From assembly GCF_001428545.1 (NCBI RefSeq), contig NZ_LMHZ01000023.1:223952-261837 (forward strand): a stretch of DNA of 37,886 bases, given 5' to 3'. Source of the DNA: Noviherbaspirillum sp. Root189. Lineage in GTDB: Bacteria; Pseudomonadota; Gammaproteobacteria; Burkholderiales; Burkholderiaceae_D. The notes beneath the pieces are model-generated. The model was not told where the DNA came from, ran no database searches, and worked only from the letters and a program-made list of their open reading frames with translations. The position numbers were made by a program, and so were the translations under genes. Positions 1 through 10,853 of this stretch are shown here, one piece after another. Position 1 is the stretch's first letter. Every line of letters starts with the position of its first letter.

Positions 1-107
1 GCTCTTTTGGGTACCCGAAGGGCGGCGAACCGGGGTCGCCTTTCTTTGCTTACTTTCTTTGGCGAAGCAAAGAAAGTGAGTGGCCCGCCGGGGCCAGTCC
101 CGGCTAG
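1..107. repeat. Palindromic intergenic sequence at window start
   Basis: No gene is supported here. The sequence has an inverted repeat with arms ACTTTCTTTG (52-61) and CAAAGAAAGT (68-77) around a 6-nt loop, extended to 49-80 by C-G, T-A and one T-G pair. The surrounding text (CCGAAGGGCGGCGAACC, then the hairpin, then GTGGCCCGCC) resembles a dispersed intergenic repeat that I recall from many beta- and gammaproteobacterial genomes, where it is often mis-called as short ORFs. That likeness is from memory and was not searched. It lies downstream of the ABC transporter ATPase gene and could help end that transcript. Confidence 0.5.
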
Positions 108-158
108 CTTCCACGAAGAACAAACAGCCCAGAATCACCGAAGAAAAACAACAAAACC

Positions 159-956
159 TCACCCAGAGGACGCCATACCTGCAATCTGCCCAAGAAACGC
201 CCGAATACGCTCACTCCGCGCATTCCCAAAAAACTCCTCAGGCGGCGCCTCCTCAAGAATCTGCCCCTTTTCAAAAAAAATCACCCGATCCGCCACTTCC
301 CGCGCAAACCCCATCTCATGCGTAACAACGATCATCGTCATCCCGGAACGCGCCAGATCCTTCATCACATCCAGCACCTCCTTGATCATTTCCGGGTCCA
401 GCGCACTGGTGGGCTCATCAAACAACATCACCTTCGGCTGCATCGCCAGCGACCGCGCAATCGCCACCCGCTGCTGCTGCCCACCCGACAACTGATGCGG
501 ATACTTATGCGAATGCGCCTCCATCCCCACCTTCGCCAGCAACCCACGCCCTGCCTCCTCAGCCTGCGCACGCGTCACGTTGCGTAGCCGACGCGGCGCC
601 AACGTAACGTTGTCCATCACCGTCAGATGCGGAAATAAATTAAAACTCTGGAACACCATCCCGACTTCACGCCGCACTGCATCGATATGCTTCAGGTCAT
701 CGTTGAGTTCAATACCATCGATGACGATGCGCCCGCTATCATGCTTTTCCAGCCGGTTAAGCATGCGCAGAAAGGTCGATTTGCCCGACCCCGAAGCGCC
801 GATGATGACAGTGACTTCACCCTGATAAAAACGCGTCGACACGTCACGAATCACATGGAACTGGCCAAAATGCTTATTGACGTGTTCAGCCAGAATCAAG
901 GGCTCCTGACCGGCCGATATGCCACTTGAAAGATTGAATGATTTCTCGGTATTCAT
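159..956 (-). CDS. Polar amino acid ABC transporter, ATP-binding protein
   Basis: This is the cytoplasmic ATPase of a HisP/GlnQ/AotP-type importer for polar amino acids. Counting from the chosen start (265 aa), Walker [10 protein letters not shown] is at residues 53-61, the Q-loop Gln at about 103, the signature LSGGQQQ at 156-162, Walker B VMLFDE at 176-181 and the H-loop His at about 213, so all motifs needed for activity are present. I chose the ATG at 956 rather than the upstream in-frame start at 1037 because it overlaps the permease stop codon by 4 nt (ATGA), as expected for translational coupling. It is the last gene of a binding protein-permease-ATPase set downstream of the arginine succinyltransferase genes, so arginine or ornithine is the likely substrate. 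That specificity is inferred from context only. Confidence 0.93.
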   Translation of the reverse strand: MNTEKSFNLSSGISAGQEPLILAEHVNKHFGQFHVIRDVSTRFYQGEVTVIIGASGSGKSTFLRMLNRLEKHDSGRIVIDGIELNDDLKHIDAVRREVGMVFQSFNLFPHLTVMDNVTLAPRRLRNVTRAQAEEAGRGLLAKVGMEAHSHKYPHQLSGGQQQRVAIARSLAMQPKVMLFDEPTSALDPEMIKEVLDVMKDLARSGMTMIVVTHEMGFAREVADRVIFFEKGQILEEAPPEEFFGNARSERIRAFLGQIAGMASSG

Positions 957-1747
957 TGATGTCGCTCCACGTCGAGTTGCCGCTCGATGGCGCCGGAAAT
1001 CTGAGTCAGCACGGTAGTCAGGACCAGATAGATGCACGCCGTCGTCACAAATACGGGGATGGGCTGGAAGGTCGCGGACTGAATGCGGTTGCCGATGTTG
1101 GACAGTTCAACCACGCCGATGACATAAGCAAGGCTTGAATCCTTCAGCAAGGACACGAAGTTATTGACCAGCGGCGGCAATGCCACTCTGAAAGCCTGTG
1201 GAAACACGACGTCGCGAAAGGTCATGAAAGGGGTGAGGCCCAGTGAACGCGCCGCTTCTGTCTGGCCCTTGTGCACCGCCAGGATGCCGGAACGAATCGC
1301 CTCGGCATTGTAGGCGCCGGCGTTGAATGCCAACGCCACCACCGCCGAATTAAAGTCCGACAACTGCAGCCCCGGCACCATGGCCGGCAATGCGAGAAAG
1401 ACAAACAACACTTGCACCAGCAGCGGCGTACCGCGAATGACCCAGATGTAAAACGCCGACAACAGGCGCAATGGCGCGAACCTCGACAGCTTGGCCAATG
1501 CCGCCAACACACCCAGTATGATCCCGATGAAGCCCGACACCACCGTCAGCAGAATCGTGGTCTTGGCGCCTTCGGCAAACTGTTCCGCATTGGAGCCGAT
1601 CGGTTCCGGCATCCAGGACAGCGGCAACGCCATCAACCATAGAAACAGGAACAGGCCGGCGATGGCAATGGCAATGGATACGGCGCTGCGCTTTTCGCGC
1701 GACCACTCCGCCGGCAGGATACTGATAGCTGCTTTAGCTGCTTTCAA
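953..1747 (-). CDS. Polar amino acid ABC transporter, permease
   Basis: This 264-aa inner-membrane protein belongs to the HisM/ArtQ/GlnP permease family. After a charged N-terminus there is a first membrane segment at about 24-45, a periplasmic stretch, then a cluster of membrane helices. The EAA-type coupling loop reads roughly [22 protein letters not shown], which is typical of this family (E-A-x-x-x-x-G). Only one permease gene is present, whereas the Pseudomonas aot and enteric his systems have two, so a homodimeric membrane domain is likely. It starts 42 nt after the binding-protein stop and overlaps the ATPase start by 4 nt, so the three genes form one operon. Confidence 0.92.
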   Translation of the reverse strand: MKAAKAAISILPAEWSREKRSAVSIAIAIAGLFLFLWLMALPLSWMPEPIGSNAEQFAEGAKTTILLTVVSGFIGIILGVLAALAKLSRFAPLRLLSAFYIWVIRGTPLLVQVLFVFLALPAMVPGLQLSDFNSAVVALAFNAGAYNAEAIRSGILAVHKGQTEAARSLGLTPFMTFRDVVFPQAFRVALPPLVNNFVSLLKDSSLAYVIGVVELSNIGNRIQSATFQPIPVFVTTACIYLVLTTVLTQISGAIERQLDVERHQ

Positions 1748-1789
1748 CGCGCTCTCCTTGGTTTTCTTTTTGCGACGCTTTTGTGAGGT

Positions 1790-2557
1790 TTATTGCGGGC
1801 AGCGGATATCTTCTTTCAGGTATTTCTCGGAAAGCGTCTTGTAAGTGCCGTCTGCCATCACGTCCGCGAGCGCCTTGTCGACCGCAGCGGCAACCGAGGT
1901 ATTCCCTTTCTTGACGGCGATCGCCATTTTTTCGACGAACAGGTAGCCGCCGGCTTTCAACGGCAGGTTGGGATTCGAGTCAATGGCATTTTTAACGACG
2001 AAACGGTCGCTGACCCAGGCATCGACCCGGTTGTTGAGAAGCGCGGCACGGGCATCGCTGTCCTGCGGGAAGTTTTTCACGTCTTTGAGTCCGGGAAGTT
2101 TCTTGACGTTTGCCATATACGTCGAACCCGTTTGCACGGCCACCGTCTTACCGGCCAGCATTGCGGGCGTTTTGATGCTGCCGTCGCGCGATACGATAAC
2201 GCCGCCGCTGCAGTAGTGCGGATTGGTGAAAGTGACCGCCTTGGCACGCTCTTCAGTGATACCGAACGAAGCGACCACCATATCCCAGCGATCCTGGCTC
2301 AAGCCGGCCAGCAGTGCGTCGAAGGACAGCGCTTTCCATTCAATCGCCAGCCCCATTTTCTTGACCATGGCTTCGGCGAGTTCGACTTCGAAACCGGTCA
2401 GCTTGGAACCCTGGTAGTAGTTGAACGGTGGATAAGCGCCTTCGGTGGCGACGATAATTTTGCCACTCGCCTTGATTTCGTCGAACGTGCGCGCTTGCGC
2501 CGTCATGCCGACCACCAGGCCGGCGATGACAATCAACAGGGATTTGATACGGTTCAT
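1790..2557 (-). CDS. Periplasmic amino acid-binding protein of ABC transporter
   Basis: This 255-aa family 3 solute-binding protein (HisJ/ArtJ/AotJ type) captures a polar amino acid in the periplasm and delivers it to the adjacent permease. A signal peptide covers residues 1-22, ending AQA before RTFDE. The start of the mature protein (GKIIVATEGAYPPFNYY) is the classic family pattern for the first strand and ligand pocket. The start codon is preceded by a strong TTGGAGG site. It is the first gene of the transporter set and lies 549 bp downstream of astB, so it probably has its own promoter. Arginine or ornithine as ligand is inferred from the neighbouring catabolic genes. Confidence 0.92.
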   Translation of the reverse strand: MNRIKSLLIVIAGLVVGMTAQARTFDEIKASGKIIVATEGAYPPFNYYQGSKLTGFEVELAEAMVKKMGLAIEWKALSFDALLAGLSQDRWDMVVASFGITEERAKAVTFTNPHYCSGGVIVSRDGSIKTPAMLAGKTVAVQTGSTYMANVKKLPGLKDVKNFPQDSDARAALLNNRVDAWVSDRFVVKNAIDSNPNLPLKAGGYLFVEKMAIAVKKGNTSVAAAVDKALADVMADGTYKTLSEKYLKEDIRCPQ

Positions 2558-3106
2558 GGGTATCCTCCAATGGAATAGGTGGTGTTATGTAGAGCTGTTT
2601 TTTTTCAAGACGGTTCGACAGAAGCAATTGCACAGACATTAGGATTGGCATACCTAGAGCGGATTTCATCGTGTGTACTGTCGCCTCGTCGCTTGTGTGG
2701 CCCGCCACACGGCACTTCGCGCGCCTTGTCCTGCACGCCAGGTCGACCCGATTCTCCGTACACCACGATGAAATCCGCTCTAGCGTCCCAAACCATTGGC
2801 GCAAGCATTATCTGAAAATAGTGTCCTGCCAGAAATCGAGAAAACAGCAAGCAGGCGCGCGATATTAGCGAAGCTTGCTGAGAAGAAGATGCGGAATAAC
2901 GTGAAACTTTTGAAGAAAATTCGGCAAAACTGCAAAATTCTTTATTACGATTTGCCACGCCTCTATTGTGCGGCGATACACAAAATACCTATTGTTCGCA
3001 AAAAATCCAATCTTGCGCGACCAAAATCATCTAAATAACGCCAACTTTCTTTAAAACAAACAAAAAGTGCCCATCAAAAAGCCAGGCACACCACCTCCCG
3101 GCGGTA
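2558..3106. other. Gene-free interval between astB and the transporter operon
   Basis: This 549-bp stretch separates astB from the binding-protein gene and should contain the transporter promoter. Its centre is taken up by the 130-bp inverted-repeat element at 2654-2783. The part from about 2800 to 3060 is clearly richer in A+T than the flanking genes. Short open frames cross it on both strands, but none has a convincing start, a ribosome site or family resemblance. I see no clear intrinsic terminator after astB. Confidence 0.6.
2654..2783. repeat. 130-bp element bounded by perfect 20-bp inverted repeats
   Basis: The left arm CTAGAGCGGATTTCATCGTG (2654-2673) and right arm CACGATGAAATCCGCTCTAG (2764-2783) are exact reverse complements. 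The match continues inward for another five bases (TGTAC against GTACA) after a one-base offset. The core holds a second hairpin, GTGTGG CCCG CCACAC (2695-2710). No gene is encoded. A short element with long terminal inverted repeats in an intergenic region is what a MITE or a REP/BIME-like repeat looks like. Whether it is repeated elsewhere in the genome cannot be seen here. Confidence 0.75.
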
Positions 3107-4447
3107 TCAAAATGCGTACAAATCCGGAAACCCGAGAAGACCGGACAGTTCTTCCAGAGCGGTCTGCACTTCCGCTGCGAACGCCGGGTCGGCCAGATCC
3201 GCGGGAGCGAGCCGGTCGCGGTAATGCTTCCCTACCCAGGACACAAGCGCGCCATACAGGTCTTCGGTCATCAGCACACCCTGATGCATCGCCGCCACCT
3301 CGGCATCCGTCAGCACCACGCGCAGTCTCAGGCAAGCAGGGCCGCCGCCGTTGCGCATGCTCTGGCGCAAATCGAAACTGATCAGTTCATCAACAGGGCC
3401 ACCGCTGAGAGTCAATTGCTGCAAATACCGGGAAACGGCCGCATTTTCCTGACATTCCTGTGGAATGACCAAGGCCATGCGTCCGTCCGGCTTGGATAAC
3501 AACTGGCTGTTGAACAGATAACTGGTCACGGCGTCCGCCACCGACACCTCGGCCGCATTGACCCGAATCGCGCGCAATTCCGTATCGACTCCGGCCAGTG
3601 CTTGCCGCAAGGGTTCAAGCGCCGTGCGTTCGTGATGGAAAGCATGCTGGTGGTAGAAGAGCACGTCAGCGTTGCCCACCGCGATCACGTCGTTATGGAA
3701 AACACCCTGATCGATCGTGTCCGGATCTTGCTGGATATAGACAGTCCGCCGCTCGGAAAGGCCGTGCAGCCTCGCCACGGCCTGGCTTGCTTCCAGTGTC
3801 TGACGCGCGGGAAAGCGTCTTGGCGATGGTCGGTCAGGATCAAATTCCACCCTTCCGTAAACAAACATTTCGACGCCGGGCGCGCCATGGCTGGCGCAGA
3901 GCCGCGTATGGTTGGCTGCGCCTTCATCGCCGAAAGCCGGTGTCGCGGGCAAGGCGTCATGCACGGCGAAATGCCGCTCATCAAAGAACACCGCTTTCAG
4001 CGTTCTCGCGGTCTGGGTATGTTCATAGGAGCGGTGCAACTTGTTGTTCAGGTTGGCAACCGTGAAGTGCGTGCGCCCGTCGGCGGTGTCCGCTGACGGA
4101 CTCACGGTGGCGGCATTGGCTGTCCACATCGGCGAGGCGGAGTAAGCGGATGCCAGAATCACCGGCGCTTCCTTGTAGGCGCACGACAGCACTTCGGCAT
4201 CGGAGCCGGTAAAGCCGATGCTGCGCAACATGCGAAAATTCGGCCGCACTTGCGGCGGCAGCACACCTTGTGCAAAGCCTCGCGACGCGAGCGCGCGCAT
4301 CTTGGCCAGACCTTGCAGCGCCGCCTCCTTCGGATTGGAGACGCTCTTGACGTTGTTGTAGGAGGCGACGTTACCAAACGACAGCCCTGCATAGTTATGT
4401 GAAGGACCGACCAGTCCGTCAAAGTTGAATTCGCGCGCGTTCGCCAT
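3107..4447 (-). CDS. astB: N-succinylarginine dihydrolase
   Basis: AstB performs the second step of the arginine succinyltransferase pathway, hydrolysing N2-succinylarginine to N2-succinylornithine, two ammonia and CO2. The 446-aa length and the N-terminus ([19 protein letters not shown]) match the family. The Glu-His-Cys triad known from the E. coli enzyme corresponds to Glu175 (GDEGAANH), His251 (VFHNDVIAV) and Cys372 ([12 protein letters not shown]), all present. It is the last AST gene in this run, 29 nt after astD. The next enzyme of the pathway in order, AstC, is encoded at the head of the operon. The astE desuccinylase that usually follows in Pseudomonas is absent here. Confidence 0.97.
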   Translation of the reverse strand: MANAREFNFDGLVGPSHNYAGLSFGNVASYNNVKSVSNPKEAALQGLAKMRALASRGFAQGVLPPQVRPNFRMLRSIGFTGSDAEVLSCAYKEAPVILASAYSASPMWTANAATVSPSADTADGRTHFTVANLNNKLHRSYEHTQTARTLKAVFFDERHFAVHDALPATPAFGDEGAANHTRLCASHGAPGVEMFVYGRVEFDPDRPSPRRFPARQTLEASQAVARLHGLSERRTVYIQQDPDTIDQGVFHNDVIAVGNADVLFYHQHAFHHERTALEPLRQALAGVDTELRAIRVNAAEVSVADAVTSYLFNSQLLSKPDGRMALVIPQECQENAAVSRYLQQLTLSGGPVDELISFDLRQSMRNGGGPACLRLRVVLTDAEVAAMHQGVLMTEDLYGALVSWVGKHYRDRLAPADLADPAFAAEVQTALEELSGLLGFPDLYAF

Positions 4448-4476
4448 GGTGTATCTGGATATTCGTTAGAGCCGGC

Positions 4477-7032
<2,556 letters not shown>

Positions 7033-7036
<4 letters not shown>

Positions 7037-8049
7037 AGTTTCACCCATAGGACAGGATCGCCTCCAACCACATCAAGGCCGCGCATGACGTCTTGCGAGA
7101 GCAGGATATCCTCGCTGAGTTCCGGCGATGCGCAGCGCGTAACCGTCACGCGGAAGCGGTCTTCGCGTACGGTAGCGATCAGGCAGGTTTCGATATCGCC
7201 GTCGGTATGGCCGGCCCCTACCTTGCGCTCCATCGACTCTGAAAACGAACGCAGCGCATTCTTGTGCGCCCGCAGTACCGGGCCACCGTCAAAGATATCG
7301 ACATATTCATCAGGCTCGAAGCCTTCGCCCGACAAAATCCGGAACGGCAGTTCCCCCTCGCTATGCACCTGACCCAGCGCAGCCTGCGCGTCACCGGGAA
7401 GCAGCGGCACATAGACCGGGTAATGCGGCATCAATTCCACGATCAGCGTCCGGTTACGCGCCCCTTCGATCATGCGTTCCGCTTCCAGAAAATCCATGCC
7501 AAAGAATTTGCGGCCGAGTGCTTCCCAGAAAGGCGAGCGGCCATCGGCATCGGTCATGCCCGACATCGATGCAAAGAATTTGTCGCTGAAACGATGCGGT
7601 GCGACGGCGGCAAACAGCAGGCGCGCCCGTGACAGCAAGGCGGCACTGTCGCCGGCACGCCGCTCACGCAGATAAAAACTCGACAACTGTGAATGGCTGG
7701 TCAGGTCGGAACAAAGTGTCAGCGCGTGCACGTTGTGACTGATATTGAGGTCGCGCGACACCTGGCTCAGCACATCATTGCGAAACGCGAAAAAGGTACC
7801 TGACGCACCGGCCGTCGCGGAAATCGCCGCCGTGCCGGCAATCGCCCCATCCGGCCCTTCCATGACGAAAAAGTAGGCTTCCTCGCTCGGCACATCGGGT
7901 TGCGCGGAGAACGACGCGATCGAACGCTCCACCGAGCGCTCGATGGTTTTGCGTGTGCGCGGCAAGGTATGGACGCCCGGTGTCGTGACGGCGGCCAGGG
8001 TTTCCAGCACCGGGATATCGGCTATTTCTACGGGCCGGACGACAAACAT
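7033..8049 (-). CDS. aruF: Arginine/ornithine succinyltransferase, alpha (AruF-type) subunit
   Basis: This is the second AstA-family gene of the operon, 338 aa, a diverged paralogue of the gene that follows. Shared landmarks are FVVRPVEIADIPVLETLA at the start, SSFYLRERRAGDSAALLSRAR, SPFWEALGRKFFGMDFLEAE, IVELMPHYPVYVPLL and EYVDIFDGGPVLRA. Pseudomonas aeruginosa has the same arrangement (aruF and aruG), where both products are needed for arginine and ornithine succinyltransferase. E. coli uses a single AstA. It begins 42 nt after astC and overlaps the next gene by 4 nt, which would help make the two subunits in equal amounts. Confidence 0.93.
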
Positions 8050-8091
8050 GGGGCTCTCCAGTCTATGCCTGCTGCATTGCGATTATCGCGA

Positions 8092-9348
8092 TTATTGCGG
8101 CGTTACAAGCGCATCGAGCGCTGCACGCATACGGGCAATACCCTCGTCGATCTGCGCGTCGCTGATCACCAGCGCGGGCAGCAGCCGCACCACATCGGGG
8201 CCGGCGATCAGCACCATCAGTCCCTGCGCTTCCGCGGCCTTGATGATGTCCTTCGCTTTGCCGCGATAACTGTCGGCCAGCACCATGCCCAGCATCAGCC
8301 CGCTCCCCCTGACCAGGGAAAAGATCTGCGGATAATCGCGCACGACGCCGTTAAGCTTGCCGACCAGGAGCTCGGCGGCCTGATTGACACGTGCAAGGAA
8401 AGCTGGAGTGTTGACGATTTGCAGCACGCGCAGTGCCACCGTTGCCGCCAGCGGATTACCGCCATAGGTGGTGCCATGCGAGCCGACGGAAAATGCCGCG
8501 GCGATCGACTCGGTTGTCAGCATGGCGGCGACCGGATAGCCGTTGCCAAGTGCCTTGGCCGAAGTCAGAATATCCGGTGTCACGTCATAGCCCATGTAGG
8601 CGAACAGCTTGCCGGTGCGTCCCATGCCGCACTGGACTTCATCAAAGATCAGCAGTGCGCCGCGCGCATCGCAGAATTCGCGCAAGGCTTTCAGGTAAGC
8701 GGGGTCAGCCGGCAGCACACCGCCCTCACCTTGCACCGGTTCCACGACCACCGCGCAGACATCGTCGTCAATGGCGGCCCGTGCTGCCTCGATATCATTG
8801 AAGGGAACATGGCTCAGTTGTTCTGGCAGCGGCTCGAAGCCTTCGGTGTACTTGGGCTGGCCGCCGATCGAGACAGTAAACAGGGTACGACCATGAAAGG
8901 AATTCACGCAGGAGACGATGCGTGATTTGTGCGGACCAAACTTGGTGTGGGCATATTTGCGCGCCAGCTTGAAGGCGGCTTCATTGGCTTCGGCACCGGA
9001 GTTACAGAAAAAGGCACGGTCGGCGAAGGTTGCCTCGGTCAGCGCGCGTGCCAGTTGCAGCACGGGTTCGTTGGTATAGCCATTGCCGACATGCCATAGC
9101 TTGTCGGCCTGGGCACGCAAGGCCTCGACGACGGCAGGATGGGAATGCCCGAGGCCGGTAACGGCAATGCCCGCGGTAAGGTCAAGGTATTGTTTGCCCT
9201 GTTGATCCCACAGGTCCAGGCCCTGCGCCCTGACCGGCACCATGTCGCTCGGTGCGTAGGTTGGCACCATGACTTCATTGAAAGTCTGGCGGCTGACCGG
9301 GTCTGCATGGAAACTTGCTTCGTTGTCAGGTCGCGGAATGGCATTCAT
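8092..9348 (-). CDS. astC: Succinylornithine/acetylornithine aminotransferase
   Basis: This is a class III, PLP-dependent aminotransferase of the AstC/ArgD family. In the AST pathway it moves the delta-amino group of N2-succinylornithine to 2-oxoglutarate, giving succinylglutamate semialdehyde. From the chosen start (418 aa) the cofactor contacts are the SGAEANEAA loop (118-126), Asp236 in LLIFDEVQCGMGRTG and the Schiff-base Lys265 in TSAKALGNG. I prefer the ATG at 9348 over the upstream frame start at 9399 because GGAG lies six bases before it and a TATAAT -10 box would fall inside a longer gene. It heads the ast operon. ArgD-like activity in arginine synthesis is also possible, as the two enzymes are close relatives. 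Confidence 0.95.
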   Translation of the reverse strand: MNAIPRPDNEASFHADPVSRQTFNEVMVPTYAPSDMVPVRAQGLDLWDQQGKQYLDLTAGIAVTGLGHSHPAVVEALRAQADKLWHVGNGYTNEPVLQLARALTEATFADRAFFCNSGAEANEAAFKLARKYAHTKFGPHKSRIVSCVNSFHGRTLFTVSIGGQPKYTEGFEPLPEQLSHVPFNDIEAARAAIDDDVCAVVVEPVQGEGGVLPADPAYLKALREFCDARGALLIFDEVQCGMGRTGKLFAYMGYDVTPDILTSAKALGNGYPVAAMLTTESIAAAFSVGSHGTTYGGNPLAATVALRVLQIVNTPAFLARVNQAAELLVGKLNGVVRDYPQIFSLVRGSGLMLGMVLADSYRGKAKDIIKAAEAQGLMVLIAGPDVVRLLPALVISDAQIDEGIARMRAALDALVTPQ

Positions 9349-9376
9349 TACAGGCTCCGTTTCATCGTGTAGGGAA

Positions 9377-9382
9377 ATTATA
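9377..9382 (-). promoter_or_regulatory. Probable -10 box of the astC operon
   Basis: On the minus strand the sequence reads TATAAT about 28 bases before the astC start codon. No good -35 hexamer is present at 16-18 bp, which fits a promoter that needs an activator. The putative transcript would have a leader of about 20 nt containing the GGAG site. This is inference from consensus only. Confidence 0.45.
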
Positions 9383-9489
9383 GATAGCGCGTGGTGCAAA
9401 CTCTGTTAAAACTGCGGCGCCGATTTTCAACAATTCGCAGCACATGTCTTATTGAGTGTTTCGCATTGCCATTGTTCATGTTGTTGATG

Positions 9490-9645
9490 TTGTTTATATT
9501 GCTCAGTATCACTCAGGCCGCGATTCCGGCAGCAGCTGCCGTGCCCGGTGCAGGCGTAGCTCAAGGTAATAACGGGACGGCACACTGTCGAGATATTGCC
9601 TGAACTGCCTTTCCAGCTGACAACGCGAAATGCCAACCAGGAAAG
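9490..9645 (-). pseudogene. Decayed AraC/GlxA-type regulator fragment
   Basis: The minus-strand frame from 9640 to about 9520 reads LVGISRCQLERQFRQYL, then SVPSRYYLELRLHRARQLL. This closely follows the first helix-turn-helix and linker of AraC-family regulators of the GlxA/ArgR group (family pattern: VGISRRQLERLF, then SPxRYYLxLRLxxARxLL). The similarity then changes frame and continues for a few residues as GLSDTEQ, where the family has GLSVTEIA, before being lost. There is no second helix-turn-helix and no N-terminal ligand domain. A frameshift plus truncation at both ends marks it as a remnant. In P. aeruginosa an AraC-family protein, ArgR, activates the aru operon, so a dead relative directly upstream of astC is notable. 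Confidence 0.7.
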
Positions 9646-9682
9646 GGCATGGATCAGGCAGAGGTATCCGGAATGCCATTGT

Positions 9683-9706
9683 GTGCCAATGTGCCAATGT
9701 GCCAAC
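9683..9706. repeat. Three tandem 8-bp units (GTGCCAAT)
   Basis: Two exact copies of GTGCCAAT are followed by GTGCCAAC with no spacer. The run sits beside the 5' edge of the AraC-type remnant. It may be a simple slippage product. No function is claimed. Confidence 0.6.
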
Positions 9707-9817
9707 ACTGGCGACCTACCAAGAGGCTTGCCGGGAATCTGCAAAAGTCCGTCCCATTTAAAAATCTCTCAGATGGCCAAACAGGCACTCGATGTCCTGA
9801 ATTAAACCTTTACCTTA

Positions 9818-10708
9818 TCAGCTCGAAGCAACGGCCACCGACCGTCGCTGGCGCGGCGCCCATTGGCTGACAATCATGCCAAGGATCAATAGAAAACCGC
9901 CAAACACGCTGCGACTGGTCATGGTTTCGGCCAGCCAGAAATAGGCGGCAATCGCGGCGCAAGCCGGCTCGAACGCATACACGATCGCCGCTTCGTTCGC
10001 ACTGCTGTGTCGCTGCCCCCAGGTTTGCAGGGCAATGATCGCTGCTGTCGCGAAGGCCCCAAGATAGGCAAGGTTTGCCATGTTGTCGCTGACGCCCTGC
10101 CGGAGTTGTTCCAACGTCAAATGCTCGGGCGTGAACATTGCGATCGCTGCTCCGGCCAGGCAGGCCACCGTCAGAATCTGCATCGCGGTGAGCGCCATCA
10201 GATCGCTGGCTTTGCGCGTCAGGGTTTCCATCAGCTTGACGTACACGCCAAAGCACAGCGCGCCGCACAATGCCAGGGTGTCGCCGCTGCTCCAGCCACC
10301 GCCGTCCCAGCACATTGCAAACAAGCCGGCGATGGCCAGCAGTACGGCGGCGATGATGCGGTTTTCCGGCATGCGACCGGCAAGTATGCCCAGCAAGGGA
10401 ACGATCAGCACGTTCAGGCCCGTGATGAATGCATTGCGGTTTGCGCTCATCTGGCCCAACGCCTCCACCTGCAACATGAAGGCGGCAAACAGCATCATGC
10501 CGAGCACCCCGCCCCAGATGAAATCCGGGCGCCGTGCCTTGAGCAGGAAAGGCAGCAGCAGCAGGCTTGCCATCGCAAAGCGAAGGAAGGCAATCCACAC
10601 CGCTGAGAAATGGCTCGACAGGTCCTTCATTGCGGGGAAGGTGGTACCCCATACCATGGTGACGATGAGCAAAGCGAGAACACCGCGAAAGCGAAGCGGA
10701 ATCAACAT
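9818..10708 (-). CDS. DMT-family (EamA) transporter
   Basis: This is a 296-aa inner-membrane protein with about ten hydrophobic helices arranged as two EamA repeats, the usual size for a drug/metabolite transporter. The opening pattern (LLIVTMVWGTTFPAMK, then FLRFAMASLLLLPFLL) is typical. The second repeat ends with FLLILGMIVSQWAPRQRR. I chose the ATG at 10708, because the upstream extension to 10822 is hydrophilic, lacks family resemblance and runs through a strong hairpin. It lies 145 bp downstream of amaB on the same strand, with a 10-bp-stem hairpin between them, so it may be read from the lysine operon. Its substrate cannot be told from sequence; an amino acid or a lysine breakdown product is only a guess. 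Confidence 0.88.
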   Translation of the reverse strand: MLIPLRFRGVLALLIVTMVWGTTFPAMKDLSSHFSAVWIAFLRFAMASLLLLPFLLKARRPDFIWGGVLGMMLFAAFMLQVEALGQMSANRNAFITGLNVLIVPLLGILAGRMPENRIIAAVLLAIAGLFAMCWDGGGWSSGDTLALCGALCFGVYVKLMETLTRKASDLMALTAMQILTVACLAGAAIAMFTPEHLTLEQLRQGVSDNMANLAYLGAFATAAIIALQTWGQRHSSANEAAIVYAFEPACAAIAAYFWLAETMTSRSVFGGFLLILGMIVSQWAPRQRRSVAVASS

Positions 10709-10786
10709 GAAAAACCTGAAAAGTGGAAAGCCGCCTATTATCGGTGTTCTTGTTGCCGCATGCATCGAGTTGAGGCACAAGACGCA

Positions 10787-10813
10787 CCCGGCCAGCGGTG
10801 CATGCTGGCCGGG
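10787..10813. terminator. Strong hairpin between amaB and the DMT transporter
   Basis: CCCGGCCAGC (10787-10796) pairs perfectly with GCTGGCCGGG (10804-10813) around the loop GGTGCAT. There is no U-tract on either strand, so it is a weak candidate for a full terminator. It may partly end or stabilise the amaB transcript before the transporter gene. Confidence 0.5.
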
Positions 10814-10853
10814 TTGAGGCAAGTTTCGGGATAAGCCTGTATTTCAGAATCGA

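Larger units (their letters stand above)
9349..9817. other. Gene-free interval upstream of astC
   Basis: This 469-bp stretch lies between astC and the DMT transporter gene. It contains the astC -10 box (9377-9382), the regulator remnant (9490-9645) and a short tandem run GTGCCAAT, GTGCCAAT, GTGCCAAC at 9683-9706. Short open frames on both strands have no other family resemblance or ribosome site. No terminator is evident downstream of the transporter gene. Confidence 0.6.
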
